Assembly (NCBI GenBank): GCA_020466095.1
Contig: CM035808.1
Coordinates: 31,682,391 to 31,746,390, forward strand
DNA from: Chlorops oryzae
Taxonomy: Eukaryota > Arthropoda > Insecta > Diptera > Chloropidae
Reading direction: 5' to 3'
DNA: 64,000 nt
The position numbers and the translations under genes are program-made. This document shows positions 34,748 through 47,344 of the stretch, in pieces. The notes beneath the pieces were generated by a model. That model was not told the DNA's origin. It ran no database searches and worked only from the letters and a program-made list of their open reading frames with translations. Position 1 is the first letter of the stretch. Every line of letters starts with the position of its first letter.

Positions 34748-37700
34748 ATGAATGGCCAGGGCTATGAGCTTAATCATACGAATGGCGATATTATATCACA
34801 GAACCAACAGAAAGGTTGGTGGACCATCGGCCTGATCAATGGCCAGCATAGGTACATGACAGCCGAGACGTTTGGCTTCAAGCTTAATGCCAATGGAGCC
34901 AGTCTAAAGAAGAAGCAACTATGGACCTTGGAGCCATCGAGCACCGGTGAAAGTGAGTACCAATTTTTCAAACGCGTGAGCGAATGCATCGATGAATGAA
35001 TGGATGAATGAATGACCGACAAATCGGTGAACAATTAAAAGTGAAAATTCCGCCTTCGATCGATTCGAGGTCTTTTGATATTTCCGAAGTTAAGACGATA
35101 GTAAGTGAAGTGATTGGTAGAATGCTAAAGAACAGAGTCGGCAAACGAGAATTAAGTTGGAAATATTTGAAGAAAAAATTTTTTCCCGTCCTCGGAACAA
35201 CAAAACACGTACCACATATGTTTGTACATATGTATGTACATACCTACTGAGAGAAGGTTTCTCATATTCCTTTGTGTCTCAAGGAAACTTCAACTCGGAA
35301 ACATTTGCTCGGGATATTGCTTTCATTATTTTGACATGAAAACTTACACCCGACACTCAGCGCCGCTGTTGATTGTTGAGTTGATTGCTTCAATCTATTG
35401 AAGCATACTCGAGTATAGTTTACTTCCACGAATTTAACTCAGATTCAAAGAATGAGCGCTGCGCATGTGCAAACAGAAAGGAGCGAAAAAGCATAAAACG
35501 CCGTTCCGTCTTCAATATTTACGTAGCTATAGGTACATATACGTATTTATGTATATATTTTTCGTTTTCATTTTCTTAACCAATTTTTGCACAATGAAAG
35601 AACCACGATTTTGTTGTTTTGTTGTTTTTTTTTTTTTTTTTTTTTTTTTTTCGAAAAATCAACTTACCCACGAAATTGCTCAAGAAAAGAGGTTAGTAAA
35701 ACGAAATGGAAAAACGATGACGATGCGAAATGAACTTTTGCTTTGACGATTTCAACCGCTGAATCGACCCAACTCTAATCCCCTCCCCTCGCCGCGGGTC
35801 GACTCAACGAGGCAAATGACCTTTTTCAATTTAAAATTTGTACTTTTTAGTCTTCCCTCTTCTCATTCGCAAGGGTAATTGTTTAGTTTACTTGAAGTAT
35901 GTATGTATAATAATTTGCTGACTTTTGCACTTTGGATCTTGATGGTGCTTTATTTGAAGGAGAAAAAAACGTAGACTTTCAATCTGTTTAATGAATGCTG
36001 ATATTCAGTTTTGATCGCAATAGATAATTTGATTTCACTGTTTTTGAGCGATATGACTGCGAAGTCTTAAAGGTCTTTTTGGTCTTTTTGGTATGAAAAG
36101 GTCAAATGCAACTCAGCCAGGGATGGAATGAAATGGAAGAGGGGGTGGGTAAAGGAATCACACCAAAGAAAATGCGATCCTAAGGAGCCCAATACATTTG
36201 TTACAGATGTCAGAAGTTCCAAATATCAGCTTTTTTTTTTACTGTTATACAGATATATAAAAAAAAGCAATTTTCTTTAATCAAGGACTGAGAGATCACT
36301 GTTGCCAGTTTTTAAGCGGGATATCCTGCTAAACAAGAGCAAAATTCATTGTTTAATTTTAAGATATTATAAAAACAGAAACCCATGGTCCCATGAGGTC
36401 CCGTAAAAATTTCACTGACCACTTTTTTGGCCTAAAACTCCACTAAAGATCATAAATTTCTTTATAATATTTTTAGGCACTCTTTTTTAAAGTTTTTACT
36501 TATCTCAAACTTTGACCTATTGTAGCGACCCCAAAAGCTCAATTTAGAAAAAAAATTTTAATCACACGTGTGTTACTTAGATGAAAGTAGCGAATGGCGA
36601 GCTCTAACCAAATAATTTCCTTTTTGTTAGTTAGAAAAAATTCTTAAAAGAATACGTTTTCAAACTTTTCATTTTCTGGTATCGACCCCTAAAACTCAAT
36701 GTAAAAAAAGAAAAAAATCACCAGTGCGTTTCTTAGGTATAGATAGCAAGGTGTCAAAAAACTTGTTTTGGGAAAAATTTAATTTTTATTTATGATTCCG
36801 GTAGATCACATATTAAGTATAAACTTTTGTTTTGGAACTTTTTTTTTAAAAACATAAAACCGGGAAATGGGCTTTTCCAATTTCCTCCCATAACACAGTG
36901 GGATCGCATAATACATTTTGAGTGCAAGAACTATAAGGAGTGGTCGCACAGTGATGAAACTTGGACTGAACCTTATCTTAATAAAATTAAGGAAAATATA
37001 AATTTTCATCAAAATCGGTCACGCCTACCACCCACCCCCAATACAACTCGAAATCAATTTTTAATGTAACATTTCTTCCTTTGGTCAGAATGTCTTGAAA
37101 TTTTGCACAGAGCTTACAATTAACGCAGGGAAAACATTCTGAAGTTTTCATAAAAATTCGATTTCGTTAGAGCACACATTTTGTATAAACTTTTGTTTTG
37201 AAATGAATTTTTCATATGAAAAATTTTTACCCTAAAAGTATACTCTAAATTTTTTCTTATTTCATTGTAAGATTGTATGAACTTCATTGAAAAATGTTGT
37301 TACATATTTTACTTCAGTACAGCCAAACTTGATTAGCAATTGTTGTGGGCCAAGTGGTTTTTGAAAGTTAATATTATGACAAAATTAACAATATAAAAGA
37401 TTTTCAAAACAAAATGTTTTTAAAGGGTGGCATCGTGCTCTGAAAATGCCAAAAAAACACATTTTTTTGTATGGGGAATTTCGTTTTTTTCCTTGATAGT
37501 TTCCATGATATTGGTCCTTTTGCTTGGGCCAAGTGGATTTGAAGGGTATTTTGAAGGTCTTTCCGAAATGAAGACTAACTATAAAATCGAGTTTATTTTA
37601 GGGTGTGGCAAACGATTTCCAAAATGAGCATTTCCGAATTTCTACGGTTTTTAAGCTAAACAGACCAGAAACCTTATTGATATATTTAATATTTATATAT

Positions 37701-40700
37701 TTTTTTTAGAGACTTATAAATCACATGAAAAAACATCAACATAACCCCCGTTAATTAATTACTTTGTATGCAAACGACACATAAATAAATAAATTTTCCC
37801 GAAAAAGCTACATATATAGCTCCATATCTTCTTCTACACATGGAAAAAAAAATTTTTTTTTTTTAATTGAGGACTGAAGATTTTTCTTCAAAAAAAATGT
37901 GATTTCACATTTGTCGGACGATTTTGAAAAAATCGAAAAAATTACACCTTGCTAGGTATAGAACCGAATGGCGAGGTAGCCCGGCAAAAATTTCGCAATC
38001 TAAGAGAGCACCCTAATATGAATTTATGTATAAGGAATGTAGAAAGGATCGAAATATAATGATTTTTATCTGAGATTTAAATTAAATTAGGGGTCGTCAG
38101 AGTGGCGATTTTTTTTACTGACCTCACCACTATCGAAAGTCCATTCAACAGCGTTGAAAGTCAATTACTCAAATACTCTCTGACGGAAAAATGAAAATCA
38201 AAGAATAAAAGTTTTTGTTAAAAAATTGTTGTACCTTTAAATTTTTTATGTGTTTTTTATATAATTACCGTCATTTGCGGCACCCATTTTCTATATTAAA
38301 ACTTATTTATTTATTTATTATTATTGTTTTGATAACCCGCCTAAAATTGAGTCCAAAATCCATTACTATACTCAACCCCTATAACATACTATCCTGATCG
38401 AATGGATAATAAAAACTTGGAATTTATTTTATTAATAGAATATGTCTACAGACTTGCAAGATACATCGAAATAGAAGACCATGGAACCGTTAAGGCGAAC
38501 TTATCTAATGACAGGGAAATCGGTAAACAAATCCTCCTCGGATTGTGAGCATTGTCTTGAACATCTCGAAATGCAAAATAATATGTCAGATGCAATCGAG
38601 CTTATGTTGTTCCTGCTCTGTCCAATATGTTGCGGACGTTATGCTTTAGATAACTGAATGCACTGCAAATCGCGATGAAAGGAACATGGACCGAGATTCT
38701 TATTAGCAAGAGAAACTAACCAGAGCAAGACGTCATTAGGCGGGAAATTATTTAAAATTTAAATGAAATTAATTTTTCTTTTCCGGATTTTTCTTTTTTT
38801 CTTTTTCGTCATTTTCTCTCCACCATTCTTGCGTGTTTCCTATCAGTTTGAGAGTATTTCGCATTACCAAAAGTATTCCATTTCATGCGACAAGAATGAT
38901 TAAGTAATTCTTACCATCCTTGGATGGAAACCTTCATCTCATAGGCGCTTTGCATGTGTTAAGTGGCCACTTTGCGAAGCCTTGCAACATTTCGGAATGT
39001 CACTGCGAATTGTTGAGACAATGCTCTGCACAGTAATAAGCAAAAGAGATCAGAAAAATTAGACGAAGAAACCCAGCTTTGGACGTTTCCACTTAAGCGA
39101 ATTAAAAGTGTCTTCGACACGGAGCATGCGATCTACTCGAATTGCCATGTTTAATCCGCAGAATTTATTGTCATTGCGAATGGTATCTGGCTTCGATATT
39201 TCAGCGGAAAATGCTCCCATTTGCCGTCGATAGAGAGTAGATTATTTTGCAATTATTTTTGCATTATTTCCATTCGCTGGCAATAAATCACTTCACCGTT
39301 CCGCGCTTTCTTCGGCGAATTAAACGCTAGGTAGCAAAGTATGTATATCGCAGCGGTCTGCGGTTTAACCTGTTGAAATGAATTGGTCGCAATTACAATG
39401 AAATCTAACAGCTTTGTTAGTCGTTCAGTTCATTTATTAATTTTTTATTTTTATTTTGCCTTTCTTATTTACATTTCATTTTTATTCATTTGTTTTTTTT
39501 TTTTTTTCAAATTAACTCTTCATTGGTGCAATGAATGGAGCATTAAAGTCAAATCATTTGTATCTTTTGTCTGATAAGCAGACTCAAATTGGCACTTAAT
39601 TTGTGTCTCTGTAGGACATTGTGGGAAATTCATGGCCTTATTCGCGTTTAATAAATTAATCGAAAATACGAGTGTAATCAGCGAGAGTTGAGACTTGCCA
39701 GTGGATATCTATGAAAGTAATTATATTTTGAAACCAACAGTATTTTATTATTTGCCTTTTTTTGCGATAAAATTCGTGGATGGGTGAAAATGTGACATTA
39801 TTTGCCAACAAATTCGGTTAAAGAACCGGCACACGTAGCGGAATAAATCGATATCGATATATCAATATATCAGTACATATATAAATATTGGTATCAATTT
39901 GTCAATATACCAATACAAGCAATATATCAAACTATCAAAAATTTAATAGATTTAATTTATCTATCTTTAATTTACCTATAATTTCATTAATCTATCAGTA
40001 CATCAATATATCTACCTATCTATCCAGAAATTTAGCAATTTATCAGTCTATCAATATATCAATCTATTCATCTATCAGTCTTTAAATTTATCAATCTGTC
40101 GATCTATCAATTAATCAATTAATCGATTAATCAATTAATAAATATATCAATATATCAATACATCAATACAATATATTAATATATCAATATGTCAATATAT
40201 TAATATATCAATATATAAATTATAAATATATCAATATATCAATATATAAATATATCATAATATCAATACATCAATATATTAATATATTAATATATCAATA
40301 TATAAATATATCAATATATAAATATATAAAATTATCAATATATCAATATATTGATATACCAATCTATCAATTACTTAATCAATATTAGTGTTGCAACGAA
40401 TGCCAATTTTTAGCGACCGAGAGTATTCGTTGCAACACTAATCAATATATCATTCTATCAATATGTCTAAGGTATTTTAAAATAAATTTTAGGTGTACAT
40501 CTATAGAAGTTACCTTTTTAAAGTTGCTTTTTTTATAATCAAACCACAAACACTCTCAATCCCTTCCGTATTATAGACATTACACTCAAAAAATTCCGTC
40601 GTAGAATCTATGATATCCGACGTAGAATCTATTATATCCGCAATTGAAATAGGTCCAATTGCAAGATATAATAGATTCTACGACCGCTTTGCAGTAGTTT

Positions 40701-40876
40701 CTACGATGAGGAATGTCATTGATTTCAACGATATATAATATAACGTAGATTCAACGATATCCATCTTAGGAACTACGATATTATATTGTAGGAACTACGA
40801 TATCAAATCATAGGAACTACGGTATCGAATCTTGAAAACAAGGTCGGCGGGTTCGATCCCTGCTGCAGCGAGCGTC

Positions 40877-40910
<34 letters not shown>

Positions 40911-43736
40911 AAAAGCAGATAATTTAACATTTATATTATTGAAAAAACTGAGAAATAAAAGATTTTAACAATCCTTTAATGCTTACAAAATAAAAAATAA
41001 AAATTTATAGGAATTTCTTGAAAGAGCTTGAGCGTGACGTTTTGGAAGGCGCGATGAAATCAACTATTTATTTGGTTCGCGCAACTTACTTTCTCTGTTC
41101 CGTATTTTTTCTTGAAATTTACTTGCCAGTTTAATTATTCTCCTTTTTTCCACAAATTTTTTTGCCTGCAACAGGATTCAAACTCGGACCTTCCAGATTA
41201 CAAGTCGAGCACACTTCAACTACGCCATCGCGAGATATGATTTGAGCTTGCTAGTTTTGTTATATCAATGTAATTGGGAAACAGTAGAAACTATTAGATT
41301 GACAGTAGAACTTATTGTATTTTACGTAGATTCTATGATATTTCCATCGTAGATTCTATGATATTTAAATCGTTAAATATATATATGATGAACATAAATT
41401 CTTCCACAGTAGAAACTATTGATATTTACAAGTAGAAACTTATTGTATTTTACGTAGATTCTATGACATTTCCATCGTAGATTCTATGATATTGAAATCG
41501 TAAAATCTATGATGGGCATATTTCTTCCACAGTAGAAAACTATTATATTTACAGTAGAACTTATTGTATTTTACGTAGCTTCTATTATATTTTTCTACGT
41601 CTTCCTATCGTAGAAACAACGATGCATAATTTTTTCAGTGTACGAATCGCGACTATGTTCTCGTGTTGGCTTATAACTCCTCGCATTTCAAAGGGTTCAG
41701 TTAAACCCTAAAAAGCACCGCTATTTTGTGTGTGATTGTGGTTGTTATATTCCCGAAAGAATTTCTTGATAAAGATTTCATTAGACGTAGGGATTTGGGA
41801 TCCTGTGCTTACGAGGAGCGGGTGTTCTCTCTAGTTGAGAGTTGCATTCATAATATAACTGTCCTTTTAAGCGAGCATTTTCTTTTCGTCTTCGATTTCA
41901 GGTATTATCTACTTAAGATCTCATCTCAATAAATATCTCTCGGTCGATACGTTTGGCAACGTGCTCTGCGAGAGTGACGAACGTGATGCCGGCAGTCGCT
42001 TTCAGATCTGCATTAGCGACGATGGCACCGGTCGCTGGGCATTGAAAAATGAGTCGCGCGGCTACTTTCTTGGTGGCACACCAGACAAACTGGTCTGCAC
42101 AGCCAAGACACCCGGCGCGAGTGAATTCTGGACCGTTCATTTGGCCGCGCGGCCACAAGTCAATTTGCGTTCGATCGGCCGCAAACGGTTCGCCCATCTA
42201 TCGGAGTCGCAGGATGAGATCCATGTCGACGCGAATATTCCGTGGGGCGAAGACACACTCTTCACACTGGAGTTCCGTCAGGAGGAAGGCGGTAGCTATG
42301 CGCTGCACACTTGCAACAACAAGTAAGTGATAAAGCGATGACCGACATTACGGTTCAATGTGTCGGTGTCATTGATTGATTGATTAAAGATCGCTTACAT
42401 TAGACGCCATGATAGATGACCAAATAATTTTTCTTCTTCTCCGTCTTGCAGATATTTGAATGCCAACGGCAAACTTCAAACCATATGCAATGAGGATTGC
42501 CTCTTCAGCGCTGAATATCATAGCGGACATTTGGCTTTGCGTGATAGGTGAGCCCAAAGCCGATGACGGAGATCATGGCATTTAAAAATGTTTTTTTTTT
42601 TTTTTGGGTGCAAGCTAATCAATTCTTATTTCAGACAAGGTCAATACCTTTCTCCGATTGGCTCGAAGGCTGTTTTAAAATCTCGTTCCTCCACGGTGAC
42701 TCGTGATGAGCTGTTCTCCTTGGAGGACTCTCTACCGCAGGCATCGTTCATAGCCGGTCTGAATTCGCGCTATGTCTCGGTGAAGCAAGGCGTCGACGTA
42801 ACCGCCAATCAGGATGAAGTCGGCGAGAACGAAACCTTTCAGCTGGAATTCGACTGGTCGGCACATCGCTGGGCCTTGCGTACCACTCAGGATCGTTATT
42901 GGTGTCTGTCAACTGGCGGTGGAATCCAAGCGACTGGAAATCGTCGCTGCGCCGATGCACTCTTCGAGCTTGTCTGGCATGGCGATGGTTCGTTGTCGTT
43001 CCGTGCAAACAATGGCAGATTCTTGGCAACGAAGCGATCGGGACATCTTTTTGCTACCTCGGAAACCATTGAGGATATCACGAAGTTCTATTTTTACCTT
43101 ATCAACAGGTGCGTAAATCGTTATCTCTGGGGCAAAAGTAAATATTTGAATTCAACACCTAAACGTATGCATATGAATATATATTATAAAGCCATTTTTT
43201 TTTTGCAAATCCTTATCGGAAATACTAATATTTTGATGCATACTTTTGGGTGCTGAGTTGAAATAATTTTCGACGCTCGGTTACCTTCCCAAGCCGTTTA
43301 TTTCATATTCACTTCTTCCCACACTTTCCAGACCAATTTTAGTACTTAAATGTGAGCAGGGATTTGTCGGTTACCGCACACCGGGCAATCTTAAACTGGA
43401 ATGCAATAAGGCCACATACGAGACCATACTTGTCGAGAGAGCCCACAAGGGACTTGTATACTTGAAAGCACACAGCGGCAAATACTGGCGCATCGAGGGT
43501 GACGGCGTCGCCGTTGATGCCGACGCACCGTCGGATGGCTTCTATTTGGAACTGCGTGAGCCTACTCGCATTTGCATAAGGTCTGAGCCGATTCAAATAC
43601 ATTGAAACAATTCCAAAATCTTGTAATTTCCTTCTTTTTCAGATCGGAGAGTGGTAAATATATGGGTGCCACCAAGAATGGCGCTTTCAAATTACTGGAA
43701 GATGGCGGGGACGCTGCAACGCAATGGGAATTTTAA
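34748..43736 (+). CDS. Fascin, singed orthologue (actin bundling)
   Basis: Six coding exons join cleanly at GT-AG sites: 34748-34952, 41902-42322, 42452-42547, 42635-43108, 43332-43580 and 43643-43736. They give 512 aa, the usual length of fly fascin. Fascin packs parallel actin filaments into tight bundles in bristles, filopodia, hemocytes and nurse cells. The protein is four consecutive beta-trefoil domains of about 120-130 residues. Recognisable landmarks are [15 protein letters not shown] near the start, [16 protein letters not shown], and the C-terminal [12 protein letters not shown] ending QWEF. The start ATG agrees with the family N terminus. Intron 1 is 6.9 kb; the others are 61-223 bp. 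Intron 5 uses a weak donor, GTCTGA, but the frame on both sides requires it. Intron 4 contains a small repeat. Confidence 0.97.
34953..39849. other. singed intron 1, left part
   Basis: Intronic DNA between coding exons 1 and 2. T-tracts occur at 35621-35651. From about 36200 to 38200 it is AT-rich and full of poly-T/poly-A runs typical of eroded transposons. ATCACTGTTGCCAGTTTTTA at 36296-36315 resembles one hAT end without its partner. ORFs here are chance. Confidence 0.6.
39850..40460. repeat. TATCAA/ATATATCA satellite-like tract
   Basis: About 600 bases of degenerate TATCAATA units with CTATCAAT variants lie inside singed intron 1. A 55-bp hairpin is inserted at 40386-40440. The tract has no coding potential. 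Confidence 0.88.
40386..40440. mobile_element. 55-bp hairpin, possible micro-MITE
   Basis: TAGTGTTGCAACGAAT forms a perfect 16-bp inverted repeat around a 23-base loop of non-repeat sequence. It is flanked on both sides by ATCAATAT (40378-40385, 40441-40448), as an 8-bp hAT-type duplication would be. The terminus TAGTG fits the hAT pattern. The flanks are themselves ATCAATAT-like repeats, so the duplication could be coincidental. Confidence 0.6.
40583..41640. mobile_element. Inverted-repeat element with internal subrepeats
   Basis: The left end CACTCAAAAAATTCCG and the right end, complement CACTGAAAAAATTATGC, are flanked by TA on both sides. Inside, GTAGAATCTATGATA-type motifs recur in both orientations. 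Three tandem units of about 120 bp at 41282-41600 start ACAGTAGAAACTATT. Two tRNA-like modules and a 38-base T tract lie in the middle. No transposase is present. Confidence 0.65.
41165..41235 (-). repeat. tRNA-like module (Thr-like) in intron
   Basis: On the minus strand TGGCGTAGTTGAAGTG resembles an A box, CTTGTAA sits at an anticodon-loop position (TGT), and GAGTTTGAATCC resembles a B box. Acceptor-stem pairing is poor, so it is a SINE head or tRNA pseudogene rather than a gene. A related B box (GGGTTCGATCCC) occurs on the + strand at about 40850-40861, next to the T tract. Confidence 0.5.
43139..43268. repeat. Small inverted-repeat MITE in singed intron 4
   Basis: AATATTTGAATTCAACACC with a TATGCAT core at the left is mirrored by ATGCATACTTTTGGGTGCTG at the right. 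The 130-bp unit lies wholly within intron 4 (43109-43331). Single arms of the same family occur at several other places in the window. Confidence 0.6.
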
Positions 43737-44600
43737 ACTGTCTGTGGGAATTATATACTAATAGTCGTAGTAATTTATGAGATACCTTTAAGCATATTTG
43801 GGCACCAAATGCCAACTTAAAATAAGCCGAAAAGAAAAGAAAAAATTTAAAAAAATATTGGAAAAGAAAACAAAATTGAAAAAACCGATGCAAAGAAAGT
43901 ATATATACATAAAGTTCGGAGATGCATAAAAAGTATATATTTTATAAAGAGAAACATGGAAATTTTTGCTTGAAAAAGCTCGAACATAACCTCACAAAAA
44001 AAAATTGAATTATTAAAAATGCATAGCATACACTCAGGAGTTATGCAAAGAATCGCACAATATTACAGAAGTTTCGCGGCTGAAGTATTTTGTAGCATTT
44101 TGTACTTTTGTATTTTTATTCAAGTTTACAACAACAAGAAAATTATTAGATTTTACCAATGCAATGTATAACGAGCTCGTAATATTTTGCAAACATATTT
44201 ATATAAATATATATACATCTACATATATATAGAAATATTAACGAAAATTATTGTCAATGCCAATTCTAATCGAAAGAGTCCTTCCGTTCCGCTTTTTCAA
44301 AGTGAGCAAATTTTTAAAATAAATCGCATATAAACTTATATACTATATATTACATAAGAATACTTTTTACGCTAACGAATGTTTCAATTTTTTAATATAA
44401 ACGAAATGAATTAATTTTATTTAATGCAGCGAAAGCTTTTAGCGTATTTTTACCGAAATCTTTGCAGAACTTCTATTTCTAAGCTAGATATTCCTATAAA
44501 TCTATATAGTTTTTTATGTAAAAGAAACTATATGCATATAAAATCTAATATGATAACAATAAACCGATAATAAAAATATCAAAATAAATTAAAAATCATC
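43737..44600 (+). other. singed 3' UTR
   Basis: AT-rich sequence after the fascin stop contains several polyadenylation hexamers, the most distal cluster at 44558-44590 (AATAAACCGATAATAAA). A 3' UTR of up to about 850 bases is therefore likely. The exact end is inferred. Confidence 0.55.
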
Positions 44601-45573
44601 AAAAATATTTCCTAAATAATGTCTTCTTCTATATATGTATGTATCCGAATTCAACACAATTTTGGAATAACACCACGACTTCGATGACCAGTGGCCTACC
44701 GAGACATTTCTTCACCCGGGGAACAACGATGGGGGCACAATACAGCAAATGCCTCCCCCTCCAACCGGCCTCAATAAAATTATCATTATATAAATTGAAA
44801 TATGATTTGGCGTCCGGGGTGGCTGCCCCCTTCTACCCCCAATTGGTATGCTACTGTCGATGACACTATCAAAGAATTCCACGTCTTTAATATTCATGTG
44901 GAATGCTCATAAGTTTTGGCGAAAGGTTATGCCGAGGGCAGCAGCAAATATTTAAATTCAACACCCAAAAGTATGCATAACATTTTTAGAATATTTCTGA
45001 TAGTAAGAAATCCCTTCTTTAGGGGTTATTCTTATATAAACGTATAAACCTCGTTTTTGGGAGTTTTTTTTTTAATGGGACAATGGAGTTCAAACATTTT
45101 AATTTTTTATATGTCTTTATTTGTATTTTAAACTGTATAAAAATATCTTTCAATTTTTTTAAATAGTTTCTATATTTTTTTAAATTAAAGTGCACACTAA
45201 AAAAGGAGGTCGTTATTCAACGGGGTAGAAGCTTTTCATGATGTCTGATTGGATTATTCTTACGGCAACCACAAATATTAAAATTGATCTTATTTAAATA
45301 CAAATCTTCAGACGGGTTTTCTGGAAGTTTATGGATCACGTAAAAGATGGCAATAAGTTCCACAGAAAAATACTTAAAAACAAGGCAACCACATATATTT
45401 AAATTGAGCCCTAAAAGTATGCACGTCAATATTAAAAAAAAAAACCAAATTAATTTATATACAGGGTGTCCCGGGAAAAAGTTTACAAAATGAAACCCTC
45501 GATAGGTCGATGCAATAAGAGTAGTTTTTGCTTTTACAGCAACTGCCTAGGAGGTACCGTTTAAGAGCTGTAG
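44601..45573. other. Intergenic with dispersed-motif copies
   Basis: Two copies of the dispersed TATGCAT motif lie at 44946-44980 and 45393-45433. TACAGGGTGTCCCGGGAAAA at 45461 looks like the end of an unidentified repeat that the neighbouring hAT element later entered. No gene is recognised. Confidence 0.5.
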
Positions 45574-46410
45574 CAGTGTTGCCAGTACTTCAGAACCAAA
45601 TTTCCCTCGAAAACCAAACAAAAATCCCTTTTTTCCCTCAGTGACCGATAGAAATTTCCCACGAAAATTCCCTCAAACAAAAACATATTTTTCCTGAACA
45701 AAATGTTGATAATCGCTATATTTCTTAACATTAAAAACTTAAGGTAGCTGCGTAAAATTACATATTTTATTTTAAGGAAATGTACGTTTGAAAAGGCCCC
45801 AAGACCACTACTATTAAGGCAAGTTAGTGAGGAGATTTTAAAGGCCATTAAGGGCCTCATTTTTGTTCAATTTCTTCATGAGAACTGCTCTCTTGCCACC
45901 CCTAATTATAATTATAGGCCGATCGCTAAAATTTTTGGAGAGGATATTTATTACCAAGAGCAAGCAAACATGACAATTTTGGTTCATATCCCATTTGAAT
46001 TTCAGCCACGCCCAACTCTTTAATTTTTGGAAATTCTTTTTAAAACCCCAAAGTGAAATGTAGAACATGATATATCTATATACTTATTAACAATAAATAC
46101 CTACTACAAGTTTGTAATCACATCCACATTTGAGCATGCTCGATGCGATGCTCGATCGTAATAACATAGGTGATGTTGGCGAGCCAATTCATCAACCAAC
46201 ATTACCACATTCGATCGAGCATTACATCGAGCCGAGCCGCTCTCAGGAGCATGCTCGAATGTGGATGATCCACTTAACGCTTTGTATCGATTATTGAAAA
46301 ATCCCTCTACCGTGTTCAACAAAGCAAAGAAAATCCTTTTTTCCCTTTTGCCAATATTTGGAGAGAAAATTCCCTCAAAATGGGAAATATCCCTCAACCT
46401 GGCAACACTG
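45574..46410. mobile_element. Non-autonomous hAT element, 837 bp
   Basis: The termini CAGTGTTGCCAG (left) and CTGGCAACACTG (right) are perfect inverted repeats. They are flanked by an exact 8-bp duplication AGCTGTAG (45566-45573 and 46411-46418). The interior is rich in TTTCCC/GGGAAA runs like the elements at 17062 and 20084. A smaller palindromic insert sits at 46121-46267. The ORFs of 70-132 aa have no transposase motif. Confidence 0.92.
46121..46267. mobile_element. Palindromic insert nested in the hAT element
   Basis: CATCCACATTTGAGCATGCT at the left is mirrored by the complement CATCCACATTCGAGCATGCT at the right. Further GATCGAGCAT-type inverted repeats lie inside. It is about 147 bp long. 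No clear target duplication is seen, so it is called a MITE-like palindrome only. Confidence 0.6.
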
Positions 46411-46418
46411 AGCTGTAG

Positions 46419-47340
46419 CGCTTCAAAAAATGTCTGTCTAATTAAATTTGTGATCCCCTGCAATTTAAAATAAAATCTATATAGCAATATAAAAAGGGGC
46501 ATTCTCCACGATTGGGCGGAATATATTTCACCACGTCATATTCGTGGTCCACCTGCCCCTTGGAGTGCCTAAGGATTTTGAAAATTCAAAAACGTTATAT
46601 ACGATCGAAATTATAAACCATTTGAGAAATATAAGAACAAACTGTAAAATAAATACAATCATATATATAATTGCATCAACGCTTTAAATTGTAAAAGTAA
46701 TCAGATGTAATTACATATGTATTCAGAACGCAATTACATATATGATAAATTCAAATGCAATTATATAAGTAATTGAGTATTTTTCATTTTCTAATTATAT
46801 TGTAATTGGCTCCAATTAATAATGCAATCGGGGCAAGGCTCCAATCACATATGTAATTGGTTCCAATTATATTTCGGGAACTTTTTTCTCTCCGTGTACT
46901 TTTTTCTACCTACTCCGCCTGGAAATACTGCTGACATTCGAACCAGTCCTCTTGTCTCTATTGACGACAGTATGTACAGACTTTGGGGCATGAGATGACG
47001 CCAGCCTTGCTCCAGGGTAATTTTTAAACGCGCATATTCTCCGTAATAATAAACAAATCAATATAGAGAATATTCGAAATATTTGTAAGCATAGTTTTAG
47101 GTGTTGTGTTGCAATATTTTCTCTTCTTTTAATAATTCTATTCAAATCAGATATCCGTTTGCAGTCGGCATGCAATTTGAGAAGCCGGTTGAATGAAAAT
47201 CAACCCCTCTAAGAGCAACTCCGGCACCTCAGGAAGCAACCTCCTGAACTCTGAGAGACTTAAGACTCTCTCAGTGTTTCCTTGCGAATTTTTCACCCCT
47301 TAAATCCCATAAACTGCGCATATGTATATAGGTACATATC
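46419..47340. other. Intergenic upstream of the small Hsp gene
   Basis: Positions 46690-46870 hold loose repeats of TAATTACATAT/GTAATTGG. A minus-strand copy of the dispersed TATGCAT-type motif is at 47087-47120. No heat-shock element with correct 5-bp GAA/TTC spacing was found in the 150 bases before the TATA box. Confidence 0.5.
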
Positions 47341-47344
47341 TGCA

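Noticed and set aside
39850..40385. CRISPR-like or satellite array in the TATCAA tract
   Set aside because: Units are short, continuous and degenerate without spacers; it is simple-sequence DNA in a eukaryotic intron.
45217..45429. 70-aa minus-strand ORF between singed and the hAT element
   Set aside because: It is made of repeated ATTTAAAAT/ATATTTAAATT motif copies and has no independent coding evidence.
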